DNA of 64,000 nucleotides from contig JAGDZK010000053.1 in the NCBI GenBank assembly GCA_049115935.1, positions 41,020 through 105,019 of the forward strand, in the 5' to 3' direction. This DNA comes from Bermanella sp049115935 (GTDB lineage Bacteria; Pseudomonadota; Gammaproteobacteria; Pseudomonadales; Oceanobacteraceae). How positions within the stretch are numbered: position 1 is the stretch's first letter; every line of letters starts with the position of its first letter. Below the pieces are notes generated by a model. The model did no database searches and was not told where the DNA came from. It saw only the letters and a program-made list of their open reading frames with translations. The translations under genes and the position numbers were made by a program. Shown here in pieces: positions 54,257 to 63,089 of the stretch.

Positions 54257-55726
54257 GTGAAACATTCAACCCTTATGGTGCAGGGCACCACCAGTGATGC
54301 TGGTAAAAGTATTTTAGTCGCCGCCATTTGTCGAATTTTGGTCAATCACGGTTATAAGGTTGCGCCTTTTAAACCGCAAAATATGGCACTTAATAGTGCC
54401 GTCACAGCTGATGGTGGTGAAATAGGCCGCGCACAAGCGGTACAAGCCATGGCTTGTAATATTGCCCCTACTACAGACATGAACCCCGTACTTTTAAAAC
54501 CCAATAGTGACACAGGCGCACAAGTCATTGTTCATGGTAAAGCCGTAGCCAATATGGATGCCACTTATTATCACAATCATAAACCACAACTTTTAGATGC
54601 TGTTCTTGCATCACACGAACGCTTAAAAAATGAATACGATTATGTGATCGTAGAAGGAGCTGGCAGCCCGGCTGAAATCAATTTACGTGATCGTGATATT
54701 GCCAACATGGGTTTCGCTGAAGTAGCTGACTGCCCTGTTATTATCGTTGCCGACATTGATCGTGGTGGCGTTTTTGCGCATCTAACCGGTACACTTGATT
54801 GCCTAAGTGAATCTGAAAAAAATCGGGTAATGGGTTTTGTCATCAATCGCTTTCGTGGCGACATATCATTGCTAGAGCCAGGTCTTAAATGGCTTGAAGA
54901 AAAAACAGGTAAGCCCGTACTTGGTGTTGTTCCCTATATTGAAAATTTACATATTGAAGCTGAAGATGCTATTCATATAAAACAAAAGGATACACATAAA
55001 AACACACTGAATATTGTTGTACCTGTTTTACCGAGAATCAGTAACCATACTGATTTTGATGCTCTCGCTCTACATCCAAATATTAATCTTCAATTTATTA
55101 AAGACATTAACAAGTTTAATGGTTGTGACTTACTTATTTTACCTGGCACTAAAAATGTTCGACAAGATTTTGAGTGGTTACAGCAAAACGGCTGGTTACC
55201 ATTTATAAACAAACACTTAAGATATGGTGGAAAGTTAATGGGCATTTGTGGCGGCTTTCAAATGCTTGGGCATGCCATTCATGACCCTAATGGCATTGAA
55301 GGAACAGCAGGCAGCTCTGAAGCATTGGGTTTTCTGGATTTCGAAACCACACTCATGCCTGAAAAGTCATTAAAAAATGTTAAAGGGTATTTAAAGTCTA
55401 ACAATGCCAGCGTGAAAGGCTATGAAATTCATGCAGGCGTTAGCAAAGGTAATGCGTTTAATGATTGTTTGATACAACTTGATCATCACGAGGACGGCAT
55501 ATTAAGTGACGACGACAATATATTTGGCACGTATATTCACGGAATCTTTGATGAGCCAGACATGCTCAATCACTTATTATCTTGGGCTGGCCTTAATGAA
55601 GCTGAAGCTTTTGATTACCAAGCTCATCAAATAAATGAATTAAATCGTTTAGCGGATATCGTTGAAAAAGCGATTCCAGCTGATAAATTAATTTCAATAT
55701 TAAATATTGATAAGAAATTTTCTTAA
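54257..55726 (+). CDS. cobQ: Cobyric acid synthase
   Basis: CobQ amidates four carboxyl groups of adenosylcobyrinic acid a,c-diamide in cobalamin synthesis. The 489-residue protein has an N-terminal P-loop domain (VQGTTSDAGKS near residue 8) and a class I glutamine amidotransferase domain with nucleophile Cys in GICGGFQMLG near 332 and a His near 430 (YIHGIF). It starts with GTG; no strong ribosome binding site is visible. No other cobalamin genes are in the window. It is coupled to tauE by a one-base overlap (TAATG). Confidence 0.93.
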   Translation: MKHSTLMVQGTTSDAGKSILVAAICRILVNHGYKVAPFKPQNMALNSAVTADGGEIGRAQAVQAMACNIAPTTDMNPVLLKPNSDTGAQVIVHGKAVANMDATYYHNHKPQLLDAVLASHERLKNEYDYVIVEGAGSPAEINLRDRDIANMGFAEVADCPVIIVADIDRGGVFAHLTGTLDCLSESEKNRVMGFVINRFRGDISLLEPGLKWLEEKTGKPVLGVVPYIENLHIEAEDAIHIKQKDTHKNTLNIVVPVLPRISNHTDFDALALHPNINLQFIKDINKFNGCDLLILPGTKNVRQDFEWLQQNGWLPFINKHLRYGGKLMGICGGFQMLGHAIHDPNGIEGTAGSSEALGFLDFETTLMPEKSLKNVKGYLKSNNASVKGYEIHAGVSKGNAFNDCLIQLDHHEDGILSDDDNIFGTYIHGIFDEPDMLNHLLSWAGLNEAEAFDYQAHQINELNRLADIVEKAIPADKLISILNIDKKFS

Positions 55727-56472
55727 TGGATGCCCTTTATTCTTCTGTTATTTTTTGGCTACTAGCAATAATTGGCGTAATTATTACGGGGATTTCTAAG
55801 TCAGGGTTTGCAGGTGGTACTGGAGTGGTTGCAGTCCCAATACTGGCCTTGGTAATGCCAGTCCCGCAAGCCGCTGCATTGATGCTGCCACTACTTATCG
55901 TGATGGATATAAAAGCGGTTCATCTTTATTGGCGCCACCTTGATGTTAAAGTATTAGCAAGCATTATTCCTGCTGCCTTAGTAGGCATATTGATCGGGTC
56001 ACTACTATTAACAAACAGCTCTGGCCGGATCCTACAAATAACGTTGGGAGTCATTTCAATTTTATTTGCTTGCTGGCAATCATTAACACCTTATTTAGGT
56101 CGCATGCGTGGCGCAGGTATTCTGTGGGGCAGTATCTCAGGAATCACCAGTACGTTAATACATGCTGGTGGTCCACCTATAAATATCTATTTGATAGCAA
56201 AAGGCCTACCAAAACTTACTTGGCTCGCCACATCCGCTATTTTTTTTGGTGTCATGAATATTGTGAAAATCATTCCATACTCACTCACCGGCCAATGGAG
56301 TATTGATATACTTTGGCTGTCGCTATTATTAGTGCCCGCTGCATATTTTGGCATATGGCTTGGGCACTTAATACAGCACCGCTTTAGTGAAGCATATTTT
56401 ATGAAAATATGTAGAGGCCTGTTATTTATTTCAGGCACAATGCTATTGGGCAAAGCATTCATAACTTCATAA
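55726..56472 (+). CDS. TauE/SafE family anion exporter
   Basis: This 248-residue inner-membrane protein has eight hydrophobic helices in two repeats, with ISKSGFAGGTGVVAVPIL near residue 25 and ISGITSTLIHAGGPPINIYL near 137, both family signatures. Members export sulfite, sulfoacetate or related anions. The substrate is unknown. Its overlap with cobQ suggests co-transcription, but no functional link is evident. Confidence 0.87.
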   Translation: MDALYSSVIFWLLAIIGVIITGISKSGFAGGTGVVAVPILALVMPVPQAAALMLPLLIVMDIKAVHLYWRHLDVKVLASIIPAALVGILIGSLLLTNSSGRILQITLGVISILFACWQSLTPYLGRMRGAGILWGSISGITSTLIHAGGPPINIYLIAKGLPKLTWLATSAIFFGVMNIVKIIPYSLTGQWSIDILWLSLLLVPAAYFGIWLGHLIQHRFSEAYFMKICRGLLFISGTMLLGKAFITS

Positions 56473-56481
56473 GTCTTTGAA

Positions 56482-56880
56482 CTATAAAATCTTTTTCAAC
56501 GCCTCAATAATGGCTAGGTTAGCTTCTGGAAATTGATAATCATCAAGCTCTTTAAGCTCAATCCATTTTGTTTCTTGCCCTTCAGCACCTCGGGGCTCAC
56601 CGCTAAAATCTGTCACAGTGTAAACATCAAGTTCAATTAATTTATCTCCGTAATCATGTACTAATTTCACAAGTGGCGCGGGCGTTGAGATAACAATCCC
56701 AATTTCTTCTTTTAATTCACGGGATAAAGCTTGCTGCGCTGTTTCTCCCTGTTCTTTTTTTCCACCAGGAAACTCCCATAAGCCACCTTGATGAGCCTGA
56801 CTTGATCTCTTAGCAATAAATAGTTGCTGGCCACATTTAGAAAAAATAGCAGCTGCGACCACTTCGATTTTTTTTATCAC
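56482..56880 (-). CDS. mutT: 8-oxo-dGTP diphosphatase MutT
   Basis: MutT removes 8-oxo-dGTP from the nucleotide pool, preventing A:T to C:G mutations. The 132-residue protein has a complete Nudix box at 40-62 (G-x5-E, then SRELKEEIGI) and the preceding QGGLWEFPGGK typical of MutT. It follows argJ and secA on the same strand, as in many gammaproteobacteria. Confidence 0.93.
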   Translation of the reverse strand: MIKKIEVVAAAIFSKCGQQLFIAKRSSQAHQGGLWEFPGGKKEQGETAQQALSRELKEEIGIVISTPAPLVKLVHDYGDKLIELDVYTVTDFSGEPRGAEGQETKWIELKELDDYQFPEANLAIIEALKKIL

Positions 56881-56912
56881 GCTCTGTCCTCTATTTTAAA
56901 CAGGCAAAAAAA

Positions 56913-56945
56913 AGCAAGCTTAATGATTTATCATATAAGCTTGCT
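56913..56945 (-). terminator. Terminator of argJ
   Basis: AGCAAGCTTA / TAAGCTTGCT is a 10-bp perfect stem, with an inner ATGAT/ATCAT repeat in the loop. On the minus strand a run of about nine T follows. It separates argJ from mutT. Confidence 0.9.
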
Positions 56946-56964
56946 CATATTTTCTTACTATTAT

Positions 56965-58185
56965 TTAACTACGATAGTCTGCATTAATTGTGACATATTC
57001 ATGAGATAAATCAGTTGTCCATACGGTTTCGCTTGCATCGCCTCGACCCATATCAACACGAATCGTAAGCTCTGACTGCGCCATCACCGCTGAACCAGCT
57101 GCTTCAGTATAACCAGCTGCACGGGCACCATTTTCTGCTATACAGACATCATCTAAATAGAGATTAATCTTTTCAACATCCATATCACGTACGCCACTGC
57201 GACCAACTGCCGCAAGTATACGACCCCAATTTGCATCCGATGCAAATAGCGCTGTTTTTACTAATGGGCTGTGGGCTATGGTATAAGCAATACGTAATGC
57301 TTCTTTTGAGTTTTCACAGTTTTGTACATTAATTGCTACAAACTTAGTGGCACCTTCACCGTCTCTTACAATAGCATGAGCAAGGTATAAAAATACCTTC
57401 TCTAACTCATCTTTTAAAATTTGGTAGAAAGGTTGATCTTTACTTGTAAGTTTTTTAACGTTTGCCGTACCTGATGCCATCAACATGCATGAATCATTGG
57501 TTGAGGTATCACCATCTATAGAAATACGGTTAAACGATTTATTACCTAGTTCACTGCAGATCTCTTGTAGAATTTCTTTTTCAACAGGTGCATCTGTTGC
57601 GATAAAGCCAAGCATGGTTGCCATGTTTGGTTTTATCATCCCAGCACCTTTTGAAATACCAGAGATACTAATGGTTTGACCTTCGTATTCAAACTGCGTC
57701 GACGTACCTTTAGGCTGGGTGTCTGTTGTCATAATACCGCGACTGGCATCAAACCAAACATCAGCTTTGGTGTTTTCAAGCGCGTTTGGAATAGCGGATA
57801 AGATTTTACCCATAGGTAAACGCTCACCAATTACGCCAGTTGAAAAAGGTAATACTTGTTCAATCGCTACCCCTTTCGCATCTGCAACTGTTTTACATAT
57901 TTCAAGCGCATCCTCATAACCACCCTTACCTGTACCAGCATTTGCATTACCGGTATTAATAATCAAATAGCGAGTGTGCGCTTCTTTAAGATGCTTTTTA
58001 CTAATTTGAACAGGTGCGGCACAAAATGCATTCTCGGTAAAAATACCGGCTGTGCTTGCTGCTTCATCCAACTCAAAAACTACAATATCAGGTCGCTTGG
58101 TTTGTTTTACGCCTGCATTGGTAAAACCAATTTTAATGCCATCGATTGTATTAAAGTTTTCAAATACAGATAAATTAACCGGCAT
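56965..58185 (-). CDS. argJ: Bifunctional ornithine acetyltransferase / N-acetylglutamate synthase
   Basis: ArgJ transfers the acetyl group from N-acetylornithine to glutamate, recycling acetyl in arginine synthesis. The 406-residue proenzyme self-cleaves before the threonine of KPNMATMLGFIATDA (about residue 188). Other signatures are SRGIMTTDTQPKG near 148 and the C-terminal ELTIRVDMGRGDA followed by TTDLSHEYVTINADYRS. Length is typical. It lies 19 bases after secA on the same strand. Confidence 0.95.
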   Translation of the reverse strand: MPVNLSVFENFNTIDGIKIGFTNAGVKQTKRPDIVVFELDEAASTAGIFTENAFCAAPVQISKKHLKEAHTRYLIINTGNANAGTGKGGYEDALEICKTVADAKGVAIEQVLPFSTGVIGERLPMGKILSAIPNALENTKADVWFDASRGIMTTDTQPKGTSTQFEYEGQTISISGISKGAGMIKPNMATMLGFIATDAPVEKEILQEICSELGNKSFNRISIDGDTSTNDSCMLMASGTANVKKLTSKDQPFYQILKDELEKVFLYLAHAIVRDGEGATKFVAINVQNCENSKEALRIAYTIAHSPLVKTALFASDANWGRILAAVGRSGVRDMDVEKINLYLDDVCIAENGARAAGYTEAAGSAVMAQSELTIRVDMGRGDASETVWTTDLSHEYVTINADYRS

Positions 58186-58204
58186 GTTTATAAATTCCTT
58201 AAAA

Positions 58205-60931
58205 TTAGGCTAGCTTGCCATGACACTGTTTAAATTTCTTACCAGAACCACATGGGCAAGGATCATTACGCCCTACTTTCTGGCCATCACGCACAAAAGG
58301 TTTAACCGGCTCTTCGTCGGTTTTATTATCTTCACCTTCTGTTAAGGCAGAAGCTGAATCGTGTTCGAAATGTAATGATTGAGTTTTTGCTAACGCTCGA
58401 GCTTGCTCTTCCATTCTCTTCACTTCATCTTCATTTACAAACTGTATACGAGACAAGAAGCGAATGGTTTCATGCTCAATGTCACTTAACAATTCTTTGA
58501 ATAACTCAAACGACTCGCGCTTGTATTCTTGTTTTGGGTTTTTCTGAGCATAGCCACGCAAGTGTATACCCTGACGCAGGTGATCCATGGTCGCCAGATG
58601 CTCTTTCCATTGAAGATCAAGTCTTTGTAGCATTACCTGCTTTTCAATTTGGCGCATTCTATCTTCGCCCACTTGATTGGTTTTTTCTTCATAAGCATCC
58701 ATAAGCACTTTCTTTATACGTTCACGCAATGTTTCTTCGTATAACGATTTATCTTCTTCTAGCCACTGGGTCACCGGAATTTCAAGTGCGAACTCTAGGT
58801 TAAGAGACTTCTCTAAACCTTCAACATCCCATTGCTCAACCATACTCTGAGGCGGAATATACTGACTAATGCTTTCATCAATTACATCATCACGAATAGA
58901 TTGAATGCTTTCGCTTATTGTTTCCGCTTCTAATAATTCATTACGCTGCTGGTAAATAACACGACGCTGATCATTAGCTACATTATCGTATTCAAGTAAT
59001 TGCTTACGTATATCAAAGTTGCGACCTTCAACTTTACGCTGTGCTTTTTCTATAGCGTTAGAAACCATTTTATGTTCAATGGCTTCACCATCTTTCATTC
59101 CTAATGCTTGCATTAAACGACGTGTACGATCGCTGGCAAAAATACGCATTAAGTTATCTTCTAACGATAAGAAGAAACGTGATGAGCCAGGATCACCTTG
59201 ACGACCTGCACGACCACGCAGCTGATTATCGATACGACGACTTTCATGACGCTCTGTACCTAAAATATGCAGACCACCAGCAGCAATAACGGTGTCATGA
59301 CGTTCTTGCCAATCGGCTTTTACTTTTGCAATTTTTTCATCATTTGGATTATTAATTTGCTCAAGCTCACGCTCTAAATTACCACCCAGTTTGATATCGG
59401 TACCACGACCAGCCATGTTGGTTGCAATGGTTACCACACCTGGGCGACCTGCATCGGCAATAATTTGAGCTTCGTTGGCGTGGTTTTTGGCGTTTAACAC
59501 ACTGTGTTTTATTTTTGCTTTTTTCAATGCACCTGAGATCAATTCACTGCTTTCAATACTTGCCGTACCAACCAGTACAGGACGATTAAGCGCAGTGGCT
59601 TCTAAGATTTCGTCAATAACTGCTTGGTACTTCTCTTGCTCACTCAAGAATACAAGATCATTGAAATCGATACGCGCTACAGGCTTATTGGTTGGGATAA
59701 CGACTACATCTAAGCCATAGATTTCACGGAATTCAAATGCCTCTGTATCAGCTGTACCCGTCATACCTGACAGCTTGCTATACAAGCGGAAGTAATTCTG
59801 GAAAGTTGTAGAGGCCAGTGTTTGGCTTTCAGCTTGAATGCGAACGCCTTCTTTTGCTTCTACCGCTTGGTGCAAACCTTCACCCCAGCGACGCCCAGCC
59901 ATAGTTCGACCAGTGTGTTCATCAACAATCACCACCTGACCATCCTGCACAATATAATCAACATTACGTTGATATAAAGTGTGGGCGCGTAATGCTGAGT
60001 GAACATGATGTAGCATCAATAAATTACTAGGAGCGTAAAGGCTGTCACCTTCTTCTAAAAGCCCTGCTTCTACTAGCATGTCTTCCACAAGTTCGTGACC
60101 GACTTCATTTAGCTCAACACTGCGGCTTTTAAGATCAATTACAAAGTGGCCTTCTTGCTCAACAACACCTTCTTCGGCTTCTTTATGTTCAATCAATTTT
60201 GGAACTAGCAGATTTATACGCTTATACATTTCTGAGCTGTCTTGCGCTGCACCAGAAATAATAAGAGGTGTACGCGCTTCATCGATTAAAATGGAGTCAA
60301 CCTCATCGATCACTGCAAACGCTAATCCTCTTTGAGCACGCTCATCTTTTGATAGGGCCATATTGTCGCGCAAATAATCGAAACCAAATTCGTTATTGGT
60401 ACCGTATGTAATATCAGCTTGGTAAGCCGCTTGTTTTTCTTCTTGACCCTGACCGGATAAAACGATGCCCACAGATAGACCCATAAATTCATAAAGGGGC
60501 TTCATCCAGTTAGCATCACGTGAGGCTAGGTAATCATTCACAGTTATAACGTGCACGCCCAGTTCCGTTAGGGCATTGAGATAGACAGCTAAAGTACCTA
60601 CTAAGGTTTTACCTTCACCTGTTTTCATTTCAGCAATTTTGCCGTTATTAAGGGTCATACCACCAATTAACTGTACGTCAAATGGGCGCATTCCCATAAC
60701 TCGCTTGCTGCCTTCACGAATGGCTGCAAATGCTTCTGGAAGAATGTCGTCTAGGGTTTCACCTTGCTTTAAACGCTGCTTAAATTCATTGGTTTTGTCT
60801 TTTAATTGCTCATCACTCAGACTTTCAAAGTCTGGCTCTAATGCATTAATTTTATCGACAATTTTACGCAGACGTTTTAATTCTCGTTCGTTTTTACTGC
60901 CAAGAACCTTGGCTAAGACTTGCATGAACAT
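58205..60931 (-). CDS. secA: Preprotein translocase ATPase SecA
   Basis: SecA drives proteins through the SecYEG channel with ATP. The 908-residue protein has Walker A MKTGEGKT near residue 102, the DEVDSILIDEARTPLIISG segment near 209-227, and the preprotein cross-linking, helical scaffold and C-terminal domains. The C-terminus ends in the zinc-binding CPCGSGKKFKQCHG, which binds SecB and phospholipid. Length fits the gammaproteobacterial protein. It follows the M23 peptidase gene, an order shared with Pseudomonas. Confidence 0.97.
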   Translation of the reverse strand: MFMQVLAKVLGSKNERELKRLRKIVDKINALEPDFESLSDEQLKDKTNEFKQRLKQGETLDDILPEAFAAIREGSKRVMGMRPFDVQLIGGMTLNNGKIAEMKTGEGKTLVGTLAVYLNALTELGVHVITVNDYLASRDANWMKPLYEFMGLSVGIVLSGQGQEEKQAAYQADITYGTNNEFGFDYLRDNMALSKDERAQRGLAFAVIDEVDSILIDEARTPLIISGAAQDSSEMYKRINLLVPKLIEHKEAEEGVVEQEGHFVIDLKSRSVELNEVGHELVEDMLVEAGLLEEGDSLYAPSNLLMLHHVHSALRAHTLYQRNVDYIVQDGQVVIVDEHTGRTMAGRRWGEGLHQAVEAKEGVRIQAESQTLASTTFQNYFRLYSKLSGMTGTADTEAFEFREIYGLDVVVIPTNKPVARIDFNDLVFLSEQEKYQAVIDEILEATALNRPVLVGTASIESSELISGALKKAKIKHSVLNAKNHANEAQIIADAGRPGVVTIATNMAGRGTDIKLGGNLERELEQINNPNDEKIAKVKADWQERHDTVIAAGGLHILGTERHESRRIDNQLRGRAGRQGDPGSSRFFLSLEDNLMRIFASDRTRRLMQALGMKDGEAIEHKMVSNAIEKAQRKVEGRNFDIRKQLLEYDNVANDQRRVIYQQRNELLEAETISESIQSIRDDVIDESISQYIPPQSMVEQWDVEGLEKSLNLEFALEIPVTQWLEEDKSLYEETLRERIKKVLMDAYEEKTNQVGEDRMRQIEKQVMLQRLDLQWKEHLATMDHLRQGIHLRGYAQKNPKQEYKRESFELFKELLSDIEHETIRFLSRIQFVNEDEVKRMEEQARALAKTQSLHFEHDSASALTEGEDNKTDEEPVKPFVRDGQKVGRNDPCPCGSGKKFKQCHGKLA

Positions 60932-60975
60932 GGAAATATTTCTTATGAGTGTTTGTTATTGTGAAAATACTGGAA

Positions 60976-60997
60976 AACGCAATCTAATGATTGCGTT
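60976..60997 (-). terminator. Hairpin between the M23 peptidase gene and secA
   Basis: AACGCAATC / GATTGCGTT is a 9-bp stem with loop TAAT, 32 bases after the peptidase stop. A short T-run (TTTTCC) follows on the minus strand, so termination may be partial before secA. Confidence 0.6.
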
Positions 60998-61029
60998 ATA
61001 CCTAAATTACTTAGAGAGGGGAATATAAA

Positions 61030-61962
61030 TTATCGGCGTGTGCGATGTATGTAAGCAGCAGGGTCGACCGTACGGCCATTCTTATAAACTTCAAAATGAA
61101 CATGAGGGCCAGTAGATCGACCGGTGCTTCCCATGAGGGCTACAACCTGATCTTTACGAACCACATCGCCTACTTTTACAACAACCTCATTACAATGAGC
61201 ATAACGAGTTTTGTATCCATTACCGTGATTTACTTCTACCAGCAAACCATAGCCGTAACGTTTAGAAGCCCAAGTTACCACACCTGAGGCTACTGATACG
61301 ATGTCAGAACCTGTTTTACCCGCAAAGTCCACACCACCGTGCCATGCTAGACGGCCTGTGAATGGATCTGTACGCATACCGTATCGTGATGACATCCAAC
61401 CTTTTCTGATTGGCAAGCCTGCCACAAAGGTATCGCTGGTGATTTTTTTCTGCCCTAAAATACTATCGAGTACTTCTAGCTGTTGCTCGCGGTTATCTAT
61501 TTGTTCACTTAATTCATCAAGCACAGTGACAATGCCTGGAGCCTGATATACAGAGCCTACGTCTTGACGAGACGGGCCACCAATAGCCGGTAACGCGCCA
61601 AAATTAAACTCACCTTTATCAAGCTTAGACTGGTCAATTAAGCGCTCACCAAGAGCATCTAGTCGCGTAAGGCGGGTTTGGAGTTCTGCCATACGTAAAG
61701 TAAGACCCACGAGCTGTTCATCTGTCTGCTCACGGATTTTATCCAGTTCTTTACGTTGCTGGGTTAGGTCTTGTTCCCATGCTTTTGCTGTTTCAGGGCC
61801 AAATAAGCCTTCATCAGCCAGCATCATGGTTAGATAATAGCCTGCAGCGCCCATAGAGAAAGGCAATACAGCTAAAAATAAGGTTAAAATCCACCGAGCC
61901 ACAGGCCCCAAGGAAATTGTCTTAGAGCGTCCGTGGCGCTGGCCTACGATAATAATATTCAC
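61030..61962 (-). CDS. M23 family metallopeptidase (LytM-domain)
   Basis: This 310-residue envelope protein has an N-terminal membrane anchor (ILTLFLAVLPFSMGAAGYYL), a coiled coil (about 65-105) and a C-terminal LytM/M23 domain. The zinc-binding residues are in RLAWHGGVDFAGK near 200 and in TGPHVHFEVYKNGRTVDP near 290, so it looks active as a peptidoglycan endopeptidase rather than a degenerate activator. The position between lpxC and secA is conserved in Pseudomonas and relatives. It probably remodels cell wall during growth or division. Confidence 0.9.
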   Translation of the reverse strand: MNIIIVGQRHGRSKTISLGPVARWILTLFLAVLPFSMGAAGYYLTMMLADEGLFGPETAKAWEQDLTQQRKELDKIREQTDEQLVGLTLRMAELQTRLTRLDALGERLIDQSKLDKGEFNFGALPAIGGPSRQDVGSVYQAPGIVTVLDELSEQIDNREQQLEVLDSILGQKKITSDTFVAGLPIRKGWMSSRYGMRTDPFTGRLAWHGGVDFAGKTGSDIVSVASGVVTWASKRYGYGLLVEVNHGNGYKTRYAHCNEVVVKVGDVVRKDQVVALMGSTGRSTGPHVHFEVYKNGRTVDPAAYIHRTRR

Positions 61963-62071
61963 TCAGCGCGTCCTAAATTTGTTAACTAATGGTCAGTTTA
62001 GACTGTACCTAGCTCACAGTATGAGACAAAAATCACACAAATACTTAACTTAACGCCACTTTAAACAAAAA

Positions 62072-62094
62072 TAACGGCACCTTACGTGCCGTTA
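62072..62094 (-). terminator. Terminator of lpxC
   Basis: TAACGGCAC / GTGCCGTTA is a 9-bp stem with a 5-base loop, 10 bases after the lpxC stop. A T-rich tail (TTTTTGTTT) follows on the minus strand. Confidence 0.82.
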
Positions 62095-62104
62095 CAAATG
62101 ATGC

Positions 62105-63016
62105 TTAAACTGCCGAAACAGGCTTAGCGTAAGAGATTGGGGCGGTTTCTTCGTCATCAAAAGAAACAAACTCCCAGCACTCTGGCTGTTCAAGCAGGGC
62201 TCTTAATAGTTGGTTATTCAAGCCGTGGCCTGATTTAACACCTACATATTCACCGATGAGGCTATGACCTAATAAGTATAGATCACCGACCGCATCTAAA
62301 ATCTTATGCTTTACAAACTCATCGTCATAACGAAGCCCGTCTTCATTCAATACACGGAAATCATCAACAACAATGGCATTACTCACACTACCACCTAGAG
62401 CTAGGTTTTGTGAGCGTAAATATTCAATATCACGCATAAAGCCGAAAGTACGTGCACGACTTACTTCTTTTACAAATGAAGTAGTGGAGAAGTCTAAGCT
62501 CGCAACTTGATTTTCAGCGTCAAATAAAGGGTGATCAAAATCAATTGTGAAGCTTACTTTAAAACCATTATATGGCTTGAAGCTTGCTGATTTATCACCT
62601 TCTTCAACGGTTACTGGGCTTTTAATACGAATGAATTGCTTCGCTTTGTTTTGCTCTTCAATGCCAGCTGACTGTAACAAGAACACAAATGGGCCTGCAC
62701 TGCCGTCCATAATAGGCACTTCAGCTGCACTAAGCTCAACAAAAACGTTATCGATACCTAAGCCAGCCATTGCAGATAAAAGATGCTCAACTGTAGAGAC
62801 CTTTGCAGAGCCATTGCTTAAAGACGTTGATAGCGTTGTATCACCTACATTCGTAGCCTTTGCTTTAATTTCAACAGCTGGCTCTAAATCCGTACGAATA
62901 AAGATAATACCCGTATCCACTGGGGCTGGGCGCAAAGTCAAATAGACCTTTTCACCTGAATGTAGACCAATCCCTGTGGCTCTAATGGTGTTCTTAAGGG
63001 TACGTTGTTTAATCAT
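62105..63016 (-). CDS. lpxC: UDP-3-O-acyl-N-acetylglucosamine deacetylase
   Basis: LpxC catalyses the committed step of lipid A synthesis. The 303-residue protein has the zinc ligands His78 (STVEHLLSA), His237 and Asp241 (HKILDAVGD) and the catalytic His264 (KSGHGLNNQ). It starts MIKQRTLKNTIRATGIGLHSG, the standard N-terminus. It follows ftsZ on the same strand with 73 bases between, the usual end of the division and cell-wall cluster. Confidence 0.97.
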   Translation of the reverse strand: MIKQRTLKNTIRATGIGLHSGEKVYLTLRPAPVDTGIIFIRTDLEPAVEIKAKATNVGDTTLSTSLSNGSAKVSTVEHLLSAMAGLGIDNVFVELSAAEVPIMDGSAGPFVFLLQSAGIEEQNKAKQFIRIKSPVTVEEGDKSASFKPYNGFKVSFTIDFDHPLFDAENQVASLDFSTTSFVKEVSRARTFGFMRDIEYLRSQNLALGGSVSNAIVVDDFRVLNEDGLRYDDEFVKHKILDAVGDLYLLGHSLIGEYVGVKSGHGLNNQLLRALLEQPECWEFVSFDDEETAPISYAKPVSAV

Positions 63017-63089
63017 TTATTCTGTCGCTTACTCTTAACGGCAATCAACCATTATAGTATTAATAATGGTCATTGGCCAACCACCAAGC

